From the IMG/VR virus record IMGVR_UViG_3300036822_000046, positions 1 to 35,481 of that record: 35,481 bases of DNA; one strand, given 5' to 3'. Made by a program: the position numbers and the translations under genes. This DNA comes from a virus. The notes beneath the pieces are model-generated. The model worked only from the letters and a program-made list of their open reading frames with translations, had not been told where the DNA came from and made no database searches. This document shows positions 7,119 to 13,250 of this stretch, in pieces; the first letter of the stretch is position 1, and every line of letters starts with the position of its first letter.

Positions 7119-7207
7119 CAAGTAAAGCACAAAGCAACGTCAAGTAAAGCAATCGCGCTCTACTGTGCGACTACTGCGGCTTTACTTAAGAGGCATTCGA
7201 GGTAGAG
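7119..7207. repeat. AAGTAAAGC direct and inverted repeats; operator or origin sites
   Basis: CAAGTAAAGCA occurs at 7119-7129 and again at 7141-7151, 22 bp or about two helical turns apart. An inverted copy, GCTTTACTT, lies at 7179-7187. CTCTAC (7158-7163) and GTAGAG (7202-7207) flank that inverted copy as a longer dyad. TATAGT at 7103-7108 could be a -10 box. The stretch 6821-7258 holds no gene I can support; all its signal is in these repeats and the 9-bp array. Confidence 0.5.
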
Positions 7208-7258
7208 TGAACGCGCCTCTGCTACCCTGAGTTGATGACGGGGGAAGGCGGTTCTCGA

Positions 7259-7471
7259 TTATGTGCTGATCTTAAATCCCCACCACCGCTCCATGCACTT
7301 ATCACAGAAGCGGACGGTCCAGCCTTCGGCGTTGGACATGATCAGCGGCACGCTTTCGTCGGGGATCGAAGCGGAGCAGTACGAGCAGAGGACGGACGGC
7401 GGGCTGTCGGGCCGCCCCCACGTCAGCTTGCGGGGATCGAATCCGGGCTTGGGTTCGAGGGTGACTGCCAT
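7259..7471 (-). CDS. small zinc-ribbon protein, 70 aa
   Basis: Two cysteine pairs, CSYC and CDKC, with ESVPLIMSNAEGWTVRF between them form a four-Cys zinc ribbon. The chosen start is the ATG at 7471 (MAVTLEPKPGFDPR); the frame is open further upstream, but that part is a shadow of the preceding gene. AGGGA lies about eight bases upstream. It is the last gene of the regulator operon and overlaps the end of the gene before it. Likely a small nucleic-acid-binding or accessory early protein; partner unknown. Confidence 0.7.
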   Translation of the reverse strand: MAVTLEPKPGFDPRKLTWGRPDSPPSVLCSYCSASIPDESVPLIMSNAEGWTVRFCDKCMERWWGFKIST

Positions 7472-7650
7472 TCCAAATCCCTGCCGTAGGTTAGCTTGGA
7501 GTGTCCTTCGCCGTCGTAGCGGACGAACACTAACCCATTCGTGGTATGTGTAATTACGCCGTATTCCAGCCATTCGGGGTGGCGACCGCTATGGTTGTTG
7601 CCGATGTAAACGACGCGGCGTCCGATGTCGGCTTCGGTCGGTTCGATCAT
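7423..7650 (-). CDS. conserved phage protein, KOW/SH3-like, 75 aa
   Basis: Begins MIEPTEADIGRRVVYIGN and continues HPEWLEYGVITHTTNGLVFV then RYDGEG...GRDLEW. The order PTxxDIGRxVxY - EYGVIT - VFVRYxG - DLEW is a recurrent small phage protein of SH3-like beta-barrel type, often in early regions, with no assigned activity. It overlaps the end of the gene upstream by four bases (ATGA). Function unknown. Confidence 0.75.
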   Translation of the reverse strand: MIEPTEADIGRRVVYIGNNHSGRHPEWLEYGVITHTTNGLVFVRYDGEGHSKLTYGRDLEWQSPSNPSPDSIPAS

Positions 7651-7856
7651 GCTCGCGCCTTGCGCGGCTCGTTGCGCGCGGCGAGGTCAGCCGCCAGTTC
7701 GCTTACGCACCTTTCGAAGCACTCGGCTTCGCTTTTGTGCAGCCACCACTCGTCGCGGTCCACTTCCTCGTCCAGTTCGTCCATGCACTGCCGATGCTGC
7801 TTTGCCGCCGCCCGCCAGTTTTGCAGCCGCCTTACGAGGCGATCCTCCAGTGTCAT
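7647..7856 (-). CDS. hypothetical helical protein, 69 aa
   Basis: The start is the ATG at 7856, because GGAGG lies six bases upstream; the ATG two codons earlier is too close. The product is a charged helical protein with MTLEDRLVRRLQNWRAAAKQ, then CMDELDEEVDRDEWWLHKSE, fitting a coiled hairpin. Its first two thirds overlap the C-terminal tail of the HTH regulator in another frame, about 170 bases. Codon use and the strong ribosome site favour this frame as the real one in the overlap. Family unknown. Confidence 0.65.
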   Translation of the reverse strand: MTLEDRLVRRLQNWRAAAKQHRQCMDELDEEVDRDEWWLHKSEAECFERCVSELAADLAARNEPRKARA

Positions 7857-8145
7857 GCCCATCCTCCAAATCCCGGATATGTTCCGCCGGGACGCCGGTC
7901 AGTTTTGCGATCCGTTTGGCGACCGCCGGAGCGGGCCGGAATTTTTCGTCCGTCCAGATGTACATTGTTTGACGCGACACGCCGATGGAGCGGGCTCTGT
8001 CGGCGATGGTGTCGCCGGGGACCTTGGCGAGGATGTCGCGCATGGGGTAGCGCAGCTTATGGATGAGCGCGCGAAACTCATGCTGGAGCGCCGGGATTGT
8101 GACCGCTTCCGCGAACTGGTCGAGTTGATGATGGAAGTTTTCCAT
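7687..8145 (-). CDS. HTH transcriptional regulator (repressor/Cro-like)
   Basis: A 152-aa frame. Residues about 44-90 form a helix-turn-helix: DTIADRARSIGVSRQTMYIW, followed by PAPAVAKRIAKLTGVPAEHI, the layout of phage Cro/CI-type DNA-binding domains. An N-terminal helical stretch of 40 residues precedes it. After residue 95 the frame overlaps the next gene and turns into a Gly/Ala/Arg-rich tail that may be a by-product of the overlap. It is divergent from the recombination operon, with a 14-bp palindrome in the shared promoter, so it probably controls that operon and itself. No peptidase-type cleavage domain is present, so it is not a LexA-like repressor. Confidence 0.75.
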   Translation of the reverse strand: MENFHHQLDQFAEAVTIPALQHEFRALIHKLRYPMRDILAKVPGDTIADRARSIGVSRQTMYIWTDEKFRPAPAVAKRIAKLTGVPAEHIRDLEDGHDTGGSPRKAAAKLAGGGKAASAVHGRTGRGSGPRRVVAAQKRSRVLRKVRKRTGG

Positions 8146-8172
8146 AGGGTTGCCTACCTGTCGTATGGGGCG

Positions 8173-8199
8173 CTTGACACGTCAAGTGAATTATATACG
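8173..8199. promoter_or_regulatory. divergent promoter with palindromic operator
   Basis: CTTGACACGTCAAG (8173-8186) is an interrupted palindrome. A perfect TATAAT lies on the minus strand at 8195-8190 and would drive the regulator gene at 8145. On the plus strand TTGACA (8174-8179) precedes TATATACG (8192-8199), with spacing shorter than ideal, for the operon at 8229. The palindrome overlaps both, as expected for an autoregulated switch. Confidence 0.6.
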
Positions 8200-8228
8200 C
8201 TGTCCACAGTGAGCGAGGAAGGTCCGCC

Positions 8229-8984
8229 ATGAACGACGAGCAGGGCGAAGGCCAGATCATCCAGCGGATCGAGCGCGCTGCGCCAGCGGAGGGCTTCGCG
8301 CAATTCCTGATGGAAGCGATGCGCGATCCGAACATCCCGGCCGACAAGCTGGAAGTGATGATGAAGATGCGCCGCGAGGTTCTGAGTGATCAGGCGCGCG
8401 AGGCGTTCCAAACGCACTACGCCGAGTTTTCGGCGGAGCTGCCGCAAGTCGAGCGCGACGGCACCGTCGAGCTGATCAAGGACGGCGTGTCGAAAGGGCG
8501 CTACCCGTTCACGACAATCGAGGCGATGGACATCGTGATCCGGCCGCTTCTGGCCAAGCATGGATTTGCGATCAGCTTCACGTCGCGTGACGACAAGGAC
8601 AGCGTGACGATCACGGGCACGCTTTCGGGCTGGGGCTGGGAGCGGTCGTCGACCTACACGCTGCCGCCCGACGCCGGGCCGGGAAGGAACGCGCTACAGG
8701 CGCGCGGTTCGTCGCGGCGCTACGCCAAGCGGTACATCACCGACGACCTCTGCAACGTGGTTCGCAGGGGCAAGGATGATGACGCGCGCGGCGCGCTGGA
8801 GGCGCTGATTGACGCGACGCAGATCAAACAGATTGCGGACCTGATCGCGGCGACGAAGACCGACGAAGCGGGGTTCCTCAAGATCATGGTGAGCGGCGCG
8901 GAGACGCTGGCCGACGTGCGGCAGCGCGACTTCAACCGGCTCGTCCTTGCGCTCAAGGACAAACAACGGAGGGTGAAGAAATGA
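8229..8984 (+). CDS. erf: ERF-family single-strand annealing protein
   Basis: A 251-aa protein. The core matches the ERF recombinase family: LPQVERDGTVELIKDGVSKG, then RYPFTTIEAMDIVIRPLLAK and HGFAISFTSRDDK, followed by Ser-Arg-Arg-Tyr-Ala-Lys-Arg-Tyr in SSRRYAKRYITDDLCNVV near residues 160-177. ERF proteins bind and anneal single-stranded DNA for phage circularisation and recombination. The ribosome site is GAGGAAGG, six bases before the ATG. It opens the early plus-strand operon and pairs with the YqaJ-type exonuclease downstream, a two-gene system equivalent to lambda Red. Confidence 0.85.
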   Translation: MNDEQGEGQIIQRIERAAPAEGFAQFLMEAMRDPNIPADKLEVMMKMRREVLSDQAREAFQTHYAEFSAELPQVERDGTVELIKDGVSKGRYPFTTIEAMDIVIRPLLAKHGFAISFTSRDDKDSVTITGTLSGWGWERSSTYTLPPDAGPGRNALQARGSSRRYAKRYITDDLCNVVRRGKDDDARGALEALIDATQIKQIADLIAATKTDEAGFLKIMVSGAETLADVRQRDFNRLVLALKDKQRRVKK

Positions 8985-9304
8985 GACGGCGACTGTTGTG
9001 GATGGCGGTTGCCGTCTTAGCCGGTGGCGCGTCTGCGAGGGAGGCGCAGGCGTGCCATCGGTTTTCTGTCTGGAAATATCCAGCGCCGCAGCGGTGCCGG
9101 GTGTTCAAGCAGATGCGCGCCGAGGCTCCGCAGCCGGAGGACCGGAGCTGGTTCGTCGAGCTCACCGCCGCGCCGGTTGGCAGTCAGGACGAGGCTGATC
9201 AAGCGGAGCATGACGCCGCCGTGGCGGCGCACAAGGACGAACTCAACCGGCTCTTGAACGAGCTACACGAGGACGCGCGCCTCAATCACATGAGGATTCC
9301 ATGA
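8981..9304 (+). CDS. secreted or periplasmic hypothetical protein, 107 aa
   Basis: The N-terminus MRRRLLWMAVAVLAGGASAR is a signal peptide with a basic start, a hydrophobic core and small residues at a likely cut near residue 23 (EAQA). The mature part has two cysteines and a long charged C-terminal helix (HKDELNRLLNELHEDARLNH). It is coupled to the ERF gene and to the next gene by ATGA overlaps. An exported protein inside a recombination operon is unexpected; an early envelope-acting role is a guess. Family not recognised. Confidence 0.7.
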   Translation: MRRRLLWMAVAVLAGGASAREAQACHRFSVWKYPAPQRCRVFKQMRAEAPQPEDRSWFVELTAAPVGSQDEADQAEHDAAVAAHKDELNRLLNELHEDARLNHMRIP

Positions 9305-9522
9305 AAGCCGAATGGACTGACAACGTCGACAAACTGAGCTGCTTATGCTGCGGCCAGCCGGTCAAGGAGCCGCACCCGATCCGATCGCAGGACCACGCGG
9401 CGGCGACGTTCGCTGTGCTTGAGGCGTTGGGCTTCACCCGCGACAGCTTGCTGAACAAGCACCGGCATCAGATCGACTACCAGTCGCCGGGCCTCGCGAC
9501 GTGGCTTGAAGATCACGCATGA
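9301..9522 (+). CDS. small Cys-pair protein, 73 aa
   Basis: Contains LSCLCCGQPV, a Cys-x-Cys-Cys knuckle, followed by KEPHPIRSQDHAAATFAVLE and a helical C-terminal half. A second metal-binding pair is not obvious, although three histidines are available. ATGA overlaps at both ends couple it to its neighbours. Function unknown. Confidence 0.65.
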   Translation: MKAEWTDNVDKLSCLCCGQPVKEPHPIRSQDHAAATFAVLEALGFTRDSLLNKHRHQIDYQSPGLATWLEDHA

Positions 9523-9980
9523 GCTACGTCCCGAAGTGCCTCAAGTGTGGGGAGCCGATGTTGCGCAATGACGCCGTCGATGGCAGCGACGCGATCCCTG
9601 CTGACGGCGATGCCGCCATCTGTTTTGAGTGCGGCGAGGCGATGATCTTCCAAGGCAAGGGCTTTCGCTCGCCGACGCCGGAGGAATTTACGGAGCTGCT
9701 CGCCGACGCTGATTTCGCCAAGGCGATGGCGGCGGTCGCGCTCAAGAACTTGAAACCCGGAAACGCCCCGGCGTTCATCGTCTTTGGCGACAGCGGGCAC
9801 GCCACCGTGCTTGCGACAGAGCCGGACGAAATCTGCGAGATGTGCGGCAAGATGCGCGAGTGCCGCTCCTACGGGCCGCGCAAGGCGGACGGCGTGCGGA
9901 TGCGGGTGTGCTTCCCGTGCGCGGAGAAGAACCCGGACGAAATGCGGCGCGCTTTCGATGAAAGGATTGAGGGGCGATGA
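9519..9980 (+). CDS. zinc-finger protein with two Cys4 sites, 153 aa
   Basis: The N-terminal site uses CLKCGEP and CFECGEA (residues about 7-40). The C-terminal site uses CEMCGKMRECRSY and CFPCAEKNP (about 109-140). The central region, SPTPEEFTELLADADFAKAM, is helical. Paired zinc ribbons suggest nucleic-acid binding. The gene is coupled to both neighbours by ATGA overlaps. I cannot name a family. Confidence 0.7.
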   Translation: MSYVPKCLKCGEPMLRNDAVDGSDAIPADGDAAICFECGEAMIFQGKGFRSPTPEEFTELLADADFAKAMAAVALKNLKPGNAPAFIVFGDSGHATVLATEPDEICEMCGKMRECRSYGPRKADGVRMRVCFPCAEKNPDEMRRAFDERIEGR

Positions 9981-10174
9981 CGATGTTTCACCGTTTCAGG
10001 AACCGTCGCCAGCCGTGGCTCGATCCGAAGGTGGGCTATCGCAACGATCCTGAATATCAGCGCCAGCGTGCGGTCGCGAAGCTGACCGGCGAGGAGGATG
10101 CAGTCGAGAAGCGGTGGTCGGCGCGGTGGAAGGAAAGGATCGCGATGCAGGGGATGAGGGACTTTCAGCGATGA
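9977..10174 (+). CDS. small basic protein, 65 aa
   Basis: Begins MTMFHRFRNRRQPWLDPKVG and remains rich in Arg and Lys throughout (YQRQRAVAKL, KRWSARWKER). There is no domain. GAGG lies before the ATG, which overlaps the previous stop; its own stop overlaps the exonuclease start. It could be a small DNA-binding accessory of the exonuclease, but this rests on charge and position only. Confidence 0.6.
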   Translation: MTMFHRFRNRRQPWLDPKVGYRNDPEYQRQRAVAKLTGEEDAVEKRWSARWKERIAMQGMRDFQR

Positions 10175-10896
10175 AATTCTATCCCGTCGATCAGGGCTCG
10201 GTGTCTTGGTACGAGGCGCGGCTCGGCATCCCAACCGCGTCGAACTTCCACCGGATCGTGACCCCCGGCGGCAAGCCGTCGAAGCAAGCTGACGTGTACA
10301 TGTACAAGCTGATTTGCGAGCGCCTGCTACGCGAAACGCAGGACGATGAAATCGGCTTCGTGCGCTGGGTGGCGCGGGGCAAGGAGATGGAGCCCGCCGC
10401 CGTCTCGCATTTTCAGTTCGTCAACGATGTCCAGCTTGATCCGGGCGGGTTCGTCACGACGGACGACGGGCGGATCGGGGCCTCGCCGGATCGGCTGTTC
10501 CCCGGTCATCGCGAGGCTCTAGAGGTCAAGGTCCCGGCGCCGCACACGCACATGGGCTATTTGCTCGACGGGCTTGGCGACGATCATCTGATCCAGTTGC
10601 AGGGTCAGATCTTGGCTGGCGGTTTCGAGGGCGTTCATTTTTTGTCGTGGCACGCGCAGATGCCAGCCTTCCACCGGGTCGTTCTTCCTGATCGCGGCTT
10701 TCAGGCTGTCTTGGCCAGCACGTTGAACGCGTTCTGCGATTTGCTTGACATCAAGACGGAGCGCGCCCGCGCGCTCGGGGCCTATGCGGTCGCGCGCCGC
10801 GTCGAGACGCCTGCCGAGGTCGCCTATAGCGACGATCATGTGACGCTCCGGCTGATCAACCCGGAAGAGGGGGACATGGGCGATGCGAGTTCATGA
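10171..10896 (+). CDS. YqaJ-type phage recombination exonuclease
   Basis: A 241-aa protein starting at ATG 10171, which overlaps the previous stop. The PD-(D/E)XK core is clear: RGKEMEPAAVSHF (residues 69-81), GASPDRLF with Asp107, and ALEVKVPAP with Glu118 and Lys120. The N-terminal QGSVSWYEARLGIPTASNFH is the standard YqaJ opening (W-x2-R-x3-I/L-T-A-S). This family digests one strand of dsDNA ends to feed an annealing protein; here the partner would be the ERF protein in the same operon. Confidence 0.9.
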   Translation: MKFYPVDQGSVSWYEARLGIPTASNFHRIVTPGGKPSKQADVYMYKLICERLLRETQDDEIGFVRWVARGKEMEPAAVSHFQFVNDVQLDPGGFVTTDDGRIGASPDRLFPGHREALEVKVPAPHTHMGYLLDGLGDDHLIQLQGQILAGGFEGVHFLSWHAQMPAFHRVVLPDRGFQAVLASTLNAFCDLLDIKTERARALGAYAVARRVETPAEVAYSDDHVTLRLINPEEGDMGDASS

Positions 10897-11095
10897 GTTT
10901 GTCTGCGCCGACTGCAAGGCGAACGTGATCAGCTACGGCGGCCCGACTGACGAGACGCGGTGCGTGGGCTGCAACACCGTTCGTTCATTGATGCCGCTGT
11001 CGCCGGAAGGCGAAAAGGAACTGCGCGACCTTCTCGGCTGTCAGCTACCGAAGGATGACGATGCCCTACGCGCGACGGACCAAAGTCCCGGTTGA
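10883..11095 (+). CDS. small zinc-ribbon protein, 70 aa
   Basis: CADCKANVISYGG and CVGCNTVRSL form a Cys4 ribbon at residues 8-34. The remainder is a helical tail. The ribosome site GAGGGGGAC lies upstream of ATG 10883. The gene overlaps the end of the exonuclease and the start of the next gene. Probable nucleic-acid-binding accessory protein. Confidence 0.65.
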   Translation: MRVHEFVCADCKANVISYGGPTDETRCVGCNTVRSLMPLSPEGEKELRDLLGCQLPKDDDALRATDQSPG

Positions 11096-11450
11096 CAAGA
11101 CGCGGGCCGAAATCGAGCGGCTGGTGAAGCGATTCGGAGCCAAGGGCTTCGCCTCCGGGTGGAGCGGCACGTCGGCGCGCGTCGAGTTCTTCTGCCAGAA
11201 CCGGCACATTCGACTGACCGTCGCGATCCCCGTGACGCCGCAGGCGGAGCGCGAGAAGTGGCGGGCGCTGTCTTTGCTGGTCAAGGCGAAGCTGGTCGCG
11301 GTCGACGCCAAGATCGCGTCGTTCGAGGAGGCCTTCTTTGCCGACATCGTCATGCCGGAGACGGGCAAGACGGTTTGGGAGACGGCGCGCGAGCCCGTCA
11401 AGCTGGCCTACGAGGGCGGCAAGGGCGTCAAGCTGTTGGGAGGGTTCTGA
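11061..11450 (+). CDS. conserved phage protein, 129 aa
   Basis: The start is the second ATG (11061), with GAAGG six bases upstream; the ATG at 11055 abuts the ribosome site. The sequence shows TRAEIERLVKRFGAKGFASG, RVEFFCQNRHIRLTVAIPVT and KWRALSLLVKAKLVAVDAKI. The layout VDKTRxEIExLVxRxGA...RHIRxxVPIP...RWRALxLxIKAKLxAV recurs in phage early regions and has no assigned activity. It ends with a TGATG overlap onto the next gene. The absence of catalytic residues leaves the function open. Confidence 0.75.
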   Translation: MPYARRTKVPVDKTRAEIERLVKRFGAKGFASGWSGTSARVEFFCQNRHIRLTVAIPVTPQAEREKWRALSLLVKAKLVAVDAKIASFEEAFFADIVMPETGKTVWETAREPVKLAYEGGKGVKLLGGF

Positions 11451-12007
11451 TGACGAGCAATCCTCGCATCACGCTTTCCGACAGGCAGAGGGATCACGGC
11501 TTTGCCGTCGCCTGCATCCGGCGCGGCACGGCGTGCCTGAACGGGCTCAAGCACACGAACGGTTGGAAGCCGAGTTTTGCCGAAGCCTTGTTCAAGGACC
11601 GGGTGGCGGCGTGCGCGGAGCTGGCGGCCAAGATTTGGCTCAACCCGGCGAGCCCTTCCGGCAAGGTGGAGTGGGATCGGTACGGGATCGGCAAGCCGGA
11701 CTTGGCCGGTTTTGTCGACGTGAAGGCGGTCGAAAACGCGAACCACTGTCTGATCGTGCAGAAGCCAGCTCGAAACATGTGGGCCTATCTGCTGGTCGAC
11801 GCCACCGACGAACCGACGTTCGAAATTGTCGGCTGGATGTGGGGCTCGGACGCCAAGCGCGACGAGTGGTGGAAGGTCAGGACGGTCGATGGCGAAGATC
11901 GGTCGGCCTATTTTGTCGAGCGGAAATTCCTGTTCCCGCTCGATTCGCTTTGCGAGGAGGTACAGAAACGTGAACTTATCCGAGGACAGACAGCTATCGC
12001 CAAATGA
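11450..12007 (+). CDS. possible PD-(D/E)XK nuclease-like phage protein
   Basis: A 185-aa protein. The middle holds GIGKPDLAGFVDVKAVENAN, where Asp...Asp-Val-Lys fits the D-x(n)-[DE]xK signature of restriction-type nucleases, followed by strands LIVQK and WAYLLVDATD and then FEIVGWMWGSDAKRDEWWKV. This order is typical of small phage proteins with that fold. The nuclease assignment rests on one motif and should be treated as tentative. The upstream conserved Glu is not certain. It lies in the recombination operon, between two small genes it overlaps. Confidence 0.55.
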   Translation: MTSNPRITLSDRQRDHGFAVACIRRGTACLNGLKHTNGWKPSFAEALFKDRVAACAELAAKIWLNPASPSGKVEWDRYGIGKPDLAGFVDVKAVENANHCLIVQKPARNMWAYLLVDATDEPTFEIVGWMWGSDAKRDEWWKVRTVDGEDRSAYFVERKFLFPLDSLCEEVQKRELIRGQTAIAK

Positions 12008-12215
12008 ACGCCTGCGGGTGTGTGTCGCCGTGATCATCAACGGGTGGGACCCGCACAAGGTCGCCGCGCTCTTGGGGGTTGTGCCGGAGCGGGTCGCCGA
12101 GGCGGTGGCGTCGCTCAAACCGGGGTTGGAGAATCTGCCCAACGATCCGGTCGGGCGGCGGCTCGCCGGGCTGGAGGCAGTCTCCCGGTCTGTCGGAGGG
12201 CAATCCGATGGCTAA
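11970..12215 (+). CDS. small HTH-like protein, 81 aa
   Basis: The start is GTG 11970, behind GAGGAGG with a 9-base spacer. The product opens MNLSEDRQLSPNERLRVCVA and contains IINGWDPHKVAALLGVVPER followed by VAEAVASL, which reads as a helix-turn-helix. It may be a small regulator of late or early expression. It overlaps both neighbours. No closer family assignment is possible. Confidence 0.6.
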   Translation: MNLSEDRQLSPNERLRVCVAVIINGWDPHKVAALLGVVPERVAEAVASLKPGLENLPNDPVGRRLAGLEAVSRSVGGQSDG

Positions 12216-12597
12216 ATTACGCGCACGAGACGAGTGGAAGCGCGAGGAGGTCCAGAAAGCTCGCGCTATCTTGCTGGAAAAATCGCCGTTTGAGGTCGAT
12301 GGCGGGGAACTCATCGGGCGTGACCCTCGCCAAGTTCCGGTTCAAGAATTCCTTGAGGCTGGAATAGAAGGATTGAACGTTGGAGGGGATGGCTTGGTGC
12401 TGATCCGTGTCCGCTGTATGGACTGCTGCGGCGAACAATCGGAGGAAGTTCGTAAATGCGTGGCGGTCGCGTGCGCGTCTTGGCCCTATCGGATGGGCAA
12501 AAATCCGTTTAGGAAGAATGATTTAAGCGAGGAACAGAGGGCTGTGTTGCGTGAGCGCGCCCTGAAGATGAACGCTCAGAGGCGCGCAAATGGTTAG
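12208..12597 (+). CDS. conserved phage protein with CxxC...C motif, 129 aa
   Basis: The start is ATG 12208 behind GGAGGG. The diagnostic stretch is VRCMDCCGEQSEEVRKC followed by CASWPYRMGKNPFRK, a recurrent phage motif (RxxCxxCxG...EVRxC...C..[WY]PYRxGxNPF) with likely zinc binding through the cysteines. No activity is established for it. It is the last gene of the plus-strand early operon, and the end of the late operon lies 22 bases further on. No T-tract terminator is visible in that gap. Confidence 0.75.
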   Translation: MAKLRARDEWKREEVQKARAILLEKSPFEVDGGELIGRDPRQVPVQEFLEAGIEGLNVGGDGLVLIRVRCMDCCGEQSEEVRKCVAVACASWPYRMGKNPFRKNDLSEEQRAVLRERALKMNAQRRANG

Positions 12598-12619
12598 GCG
12601 CTGGATCAACCTCGCGGAC

Positions 12620-13003
12620 CTATCGGCGGCTGGAAAGCCAGACCACCGGGATGACCGTGACAACGCAGTAGATCGCCAGCGCCGCCATCCGCCACGGGTC
12701 CGGCCGGTCGATCGCGATGACGGTCAGATAGAACGCGCCGATAACCGAGACGAGCAGGATCGCCCTGACCGCGAGGATGATGAAGAGGGCGTTGAGGGCT
12801 CCTAAGACGCCAGATCGCCATGCGGCGCGGGTGACTGTTTCATGTGAAACAGGTGCGCTAGGCGGCGTCGTCGCCGCCGGAGTCGTCGTCATCCCCGAAA
12901 CCAGCCCCGCCAGATCCGGCGTGGTCCTTTCCGCCACTAACTGCATGGGGGCGCGCGAACGCGGCGGCGTATTTTCGGACTTGGGAGCCGACTGATCCGT
13001 CAT
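12620..13003 (-). CDS. two-helix membrane protein, end of late operon
   Basis: Two membrane helices: ALNALFIILAVRAILLVSVI with the following GAFYLTVIAI, and MAALAIYCVVTVIPVVWL near the C-terminus. From ATG 13003 the product has 127 aa with a disordered N-terminal third. A start at ATG 12892 gives 90 aa, keeps both helices and cuts the overlap with the previous gene from 146 to 35 bases, so it may be preferable. Neither start has a good ribosome site. The two-helix build is compatible with a holin, a spanin partner or another membrane accessory; position alone does not decide. Confidence 0.65.
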   Translation of the reverse strand: MTDQSAPKSENTPPRSRAPMQLVAERTTPDLAGLVSGMTTTPAATTPPSAPVSHETVTRAAWRSGVLGALNALFIILAVRAILLVSVIGAFYLTVIAIDRPDPWRMAALAIYCVVTVIPVVWLSSRR

Positions 13004-13250
13004 TGAAGGCGCTCTTTCTGAGGTTGGCGAACATGATCTGGACCCGGCCGACAGCGATCAGGGCGGCGATTCGCTGCGGCATGGTCATCATCCCGTCCCG
13101 GTCGGCCGACTCAAGGTCGTCCAAGAGCCGCGCGATTTGACGGTAGAGCCTCGCGTTTACGTCGAGGGGATCACCGACTTGGGTTTTCGATGTAGTCGCC
13201 GCCGCCGTCGTCTTTTGTGACGCTGTAGCCGGTTTTGTCGGTTTGCTCAT
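12858..13250 (-). CDS. hypothetical late protein, 130 aa
   Basis: The start is ATG 13250, set by GGAG six bases upstream. The N-terminal 40 residues are Thr/Ala/Lys-rich and disordered. The centre is helical: VNARLYRQIARLLDDLESAD and MPQRIAALIAVGRVQIMFAN. The C-terminus is acidic (GFGDDDDSGGDDAA). The ARLYRxIARLLDDLE...DxxTxxxRIAALxAIGRI order is often seen in small late proteins of unknown role. Its first 80 bases overlap the end of the gene upstream in another frame. Confidence 0.65.
   Translation of the reverse strand: MSKPTKPATASQKTTAAATTSKTQVGDPLDVNARLYRQIARLLDDLESADRDGMMTMPQRIAALIAVGRVQIMFANLRKSAFNDGSVGSQVRKYAAAFARPHAVSGGKDHAGSGGAGFGDDDDSGGDDAA

Noticed and set aside
6881-7132. Minus-strand 83-aa ORF in the origin-like gap
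   Set aside because: Its Asp-Pro-Thr repeats are simply the 9-bp tandem array read in one frame; no ribosome site and no similarity to its neighbours.
7430-7460. T-loop-like GATCGAATCCGGGC, considered as part of a tRNA
   Set aside because: No matching acceptor, D or anticodon stems around it, and it lies within two overlapping protein genes.
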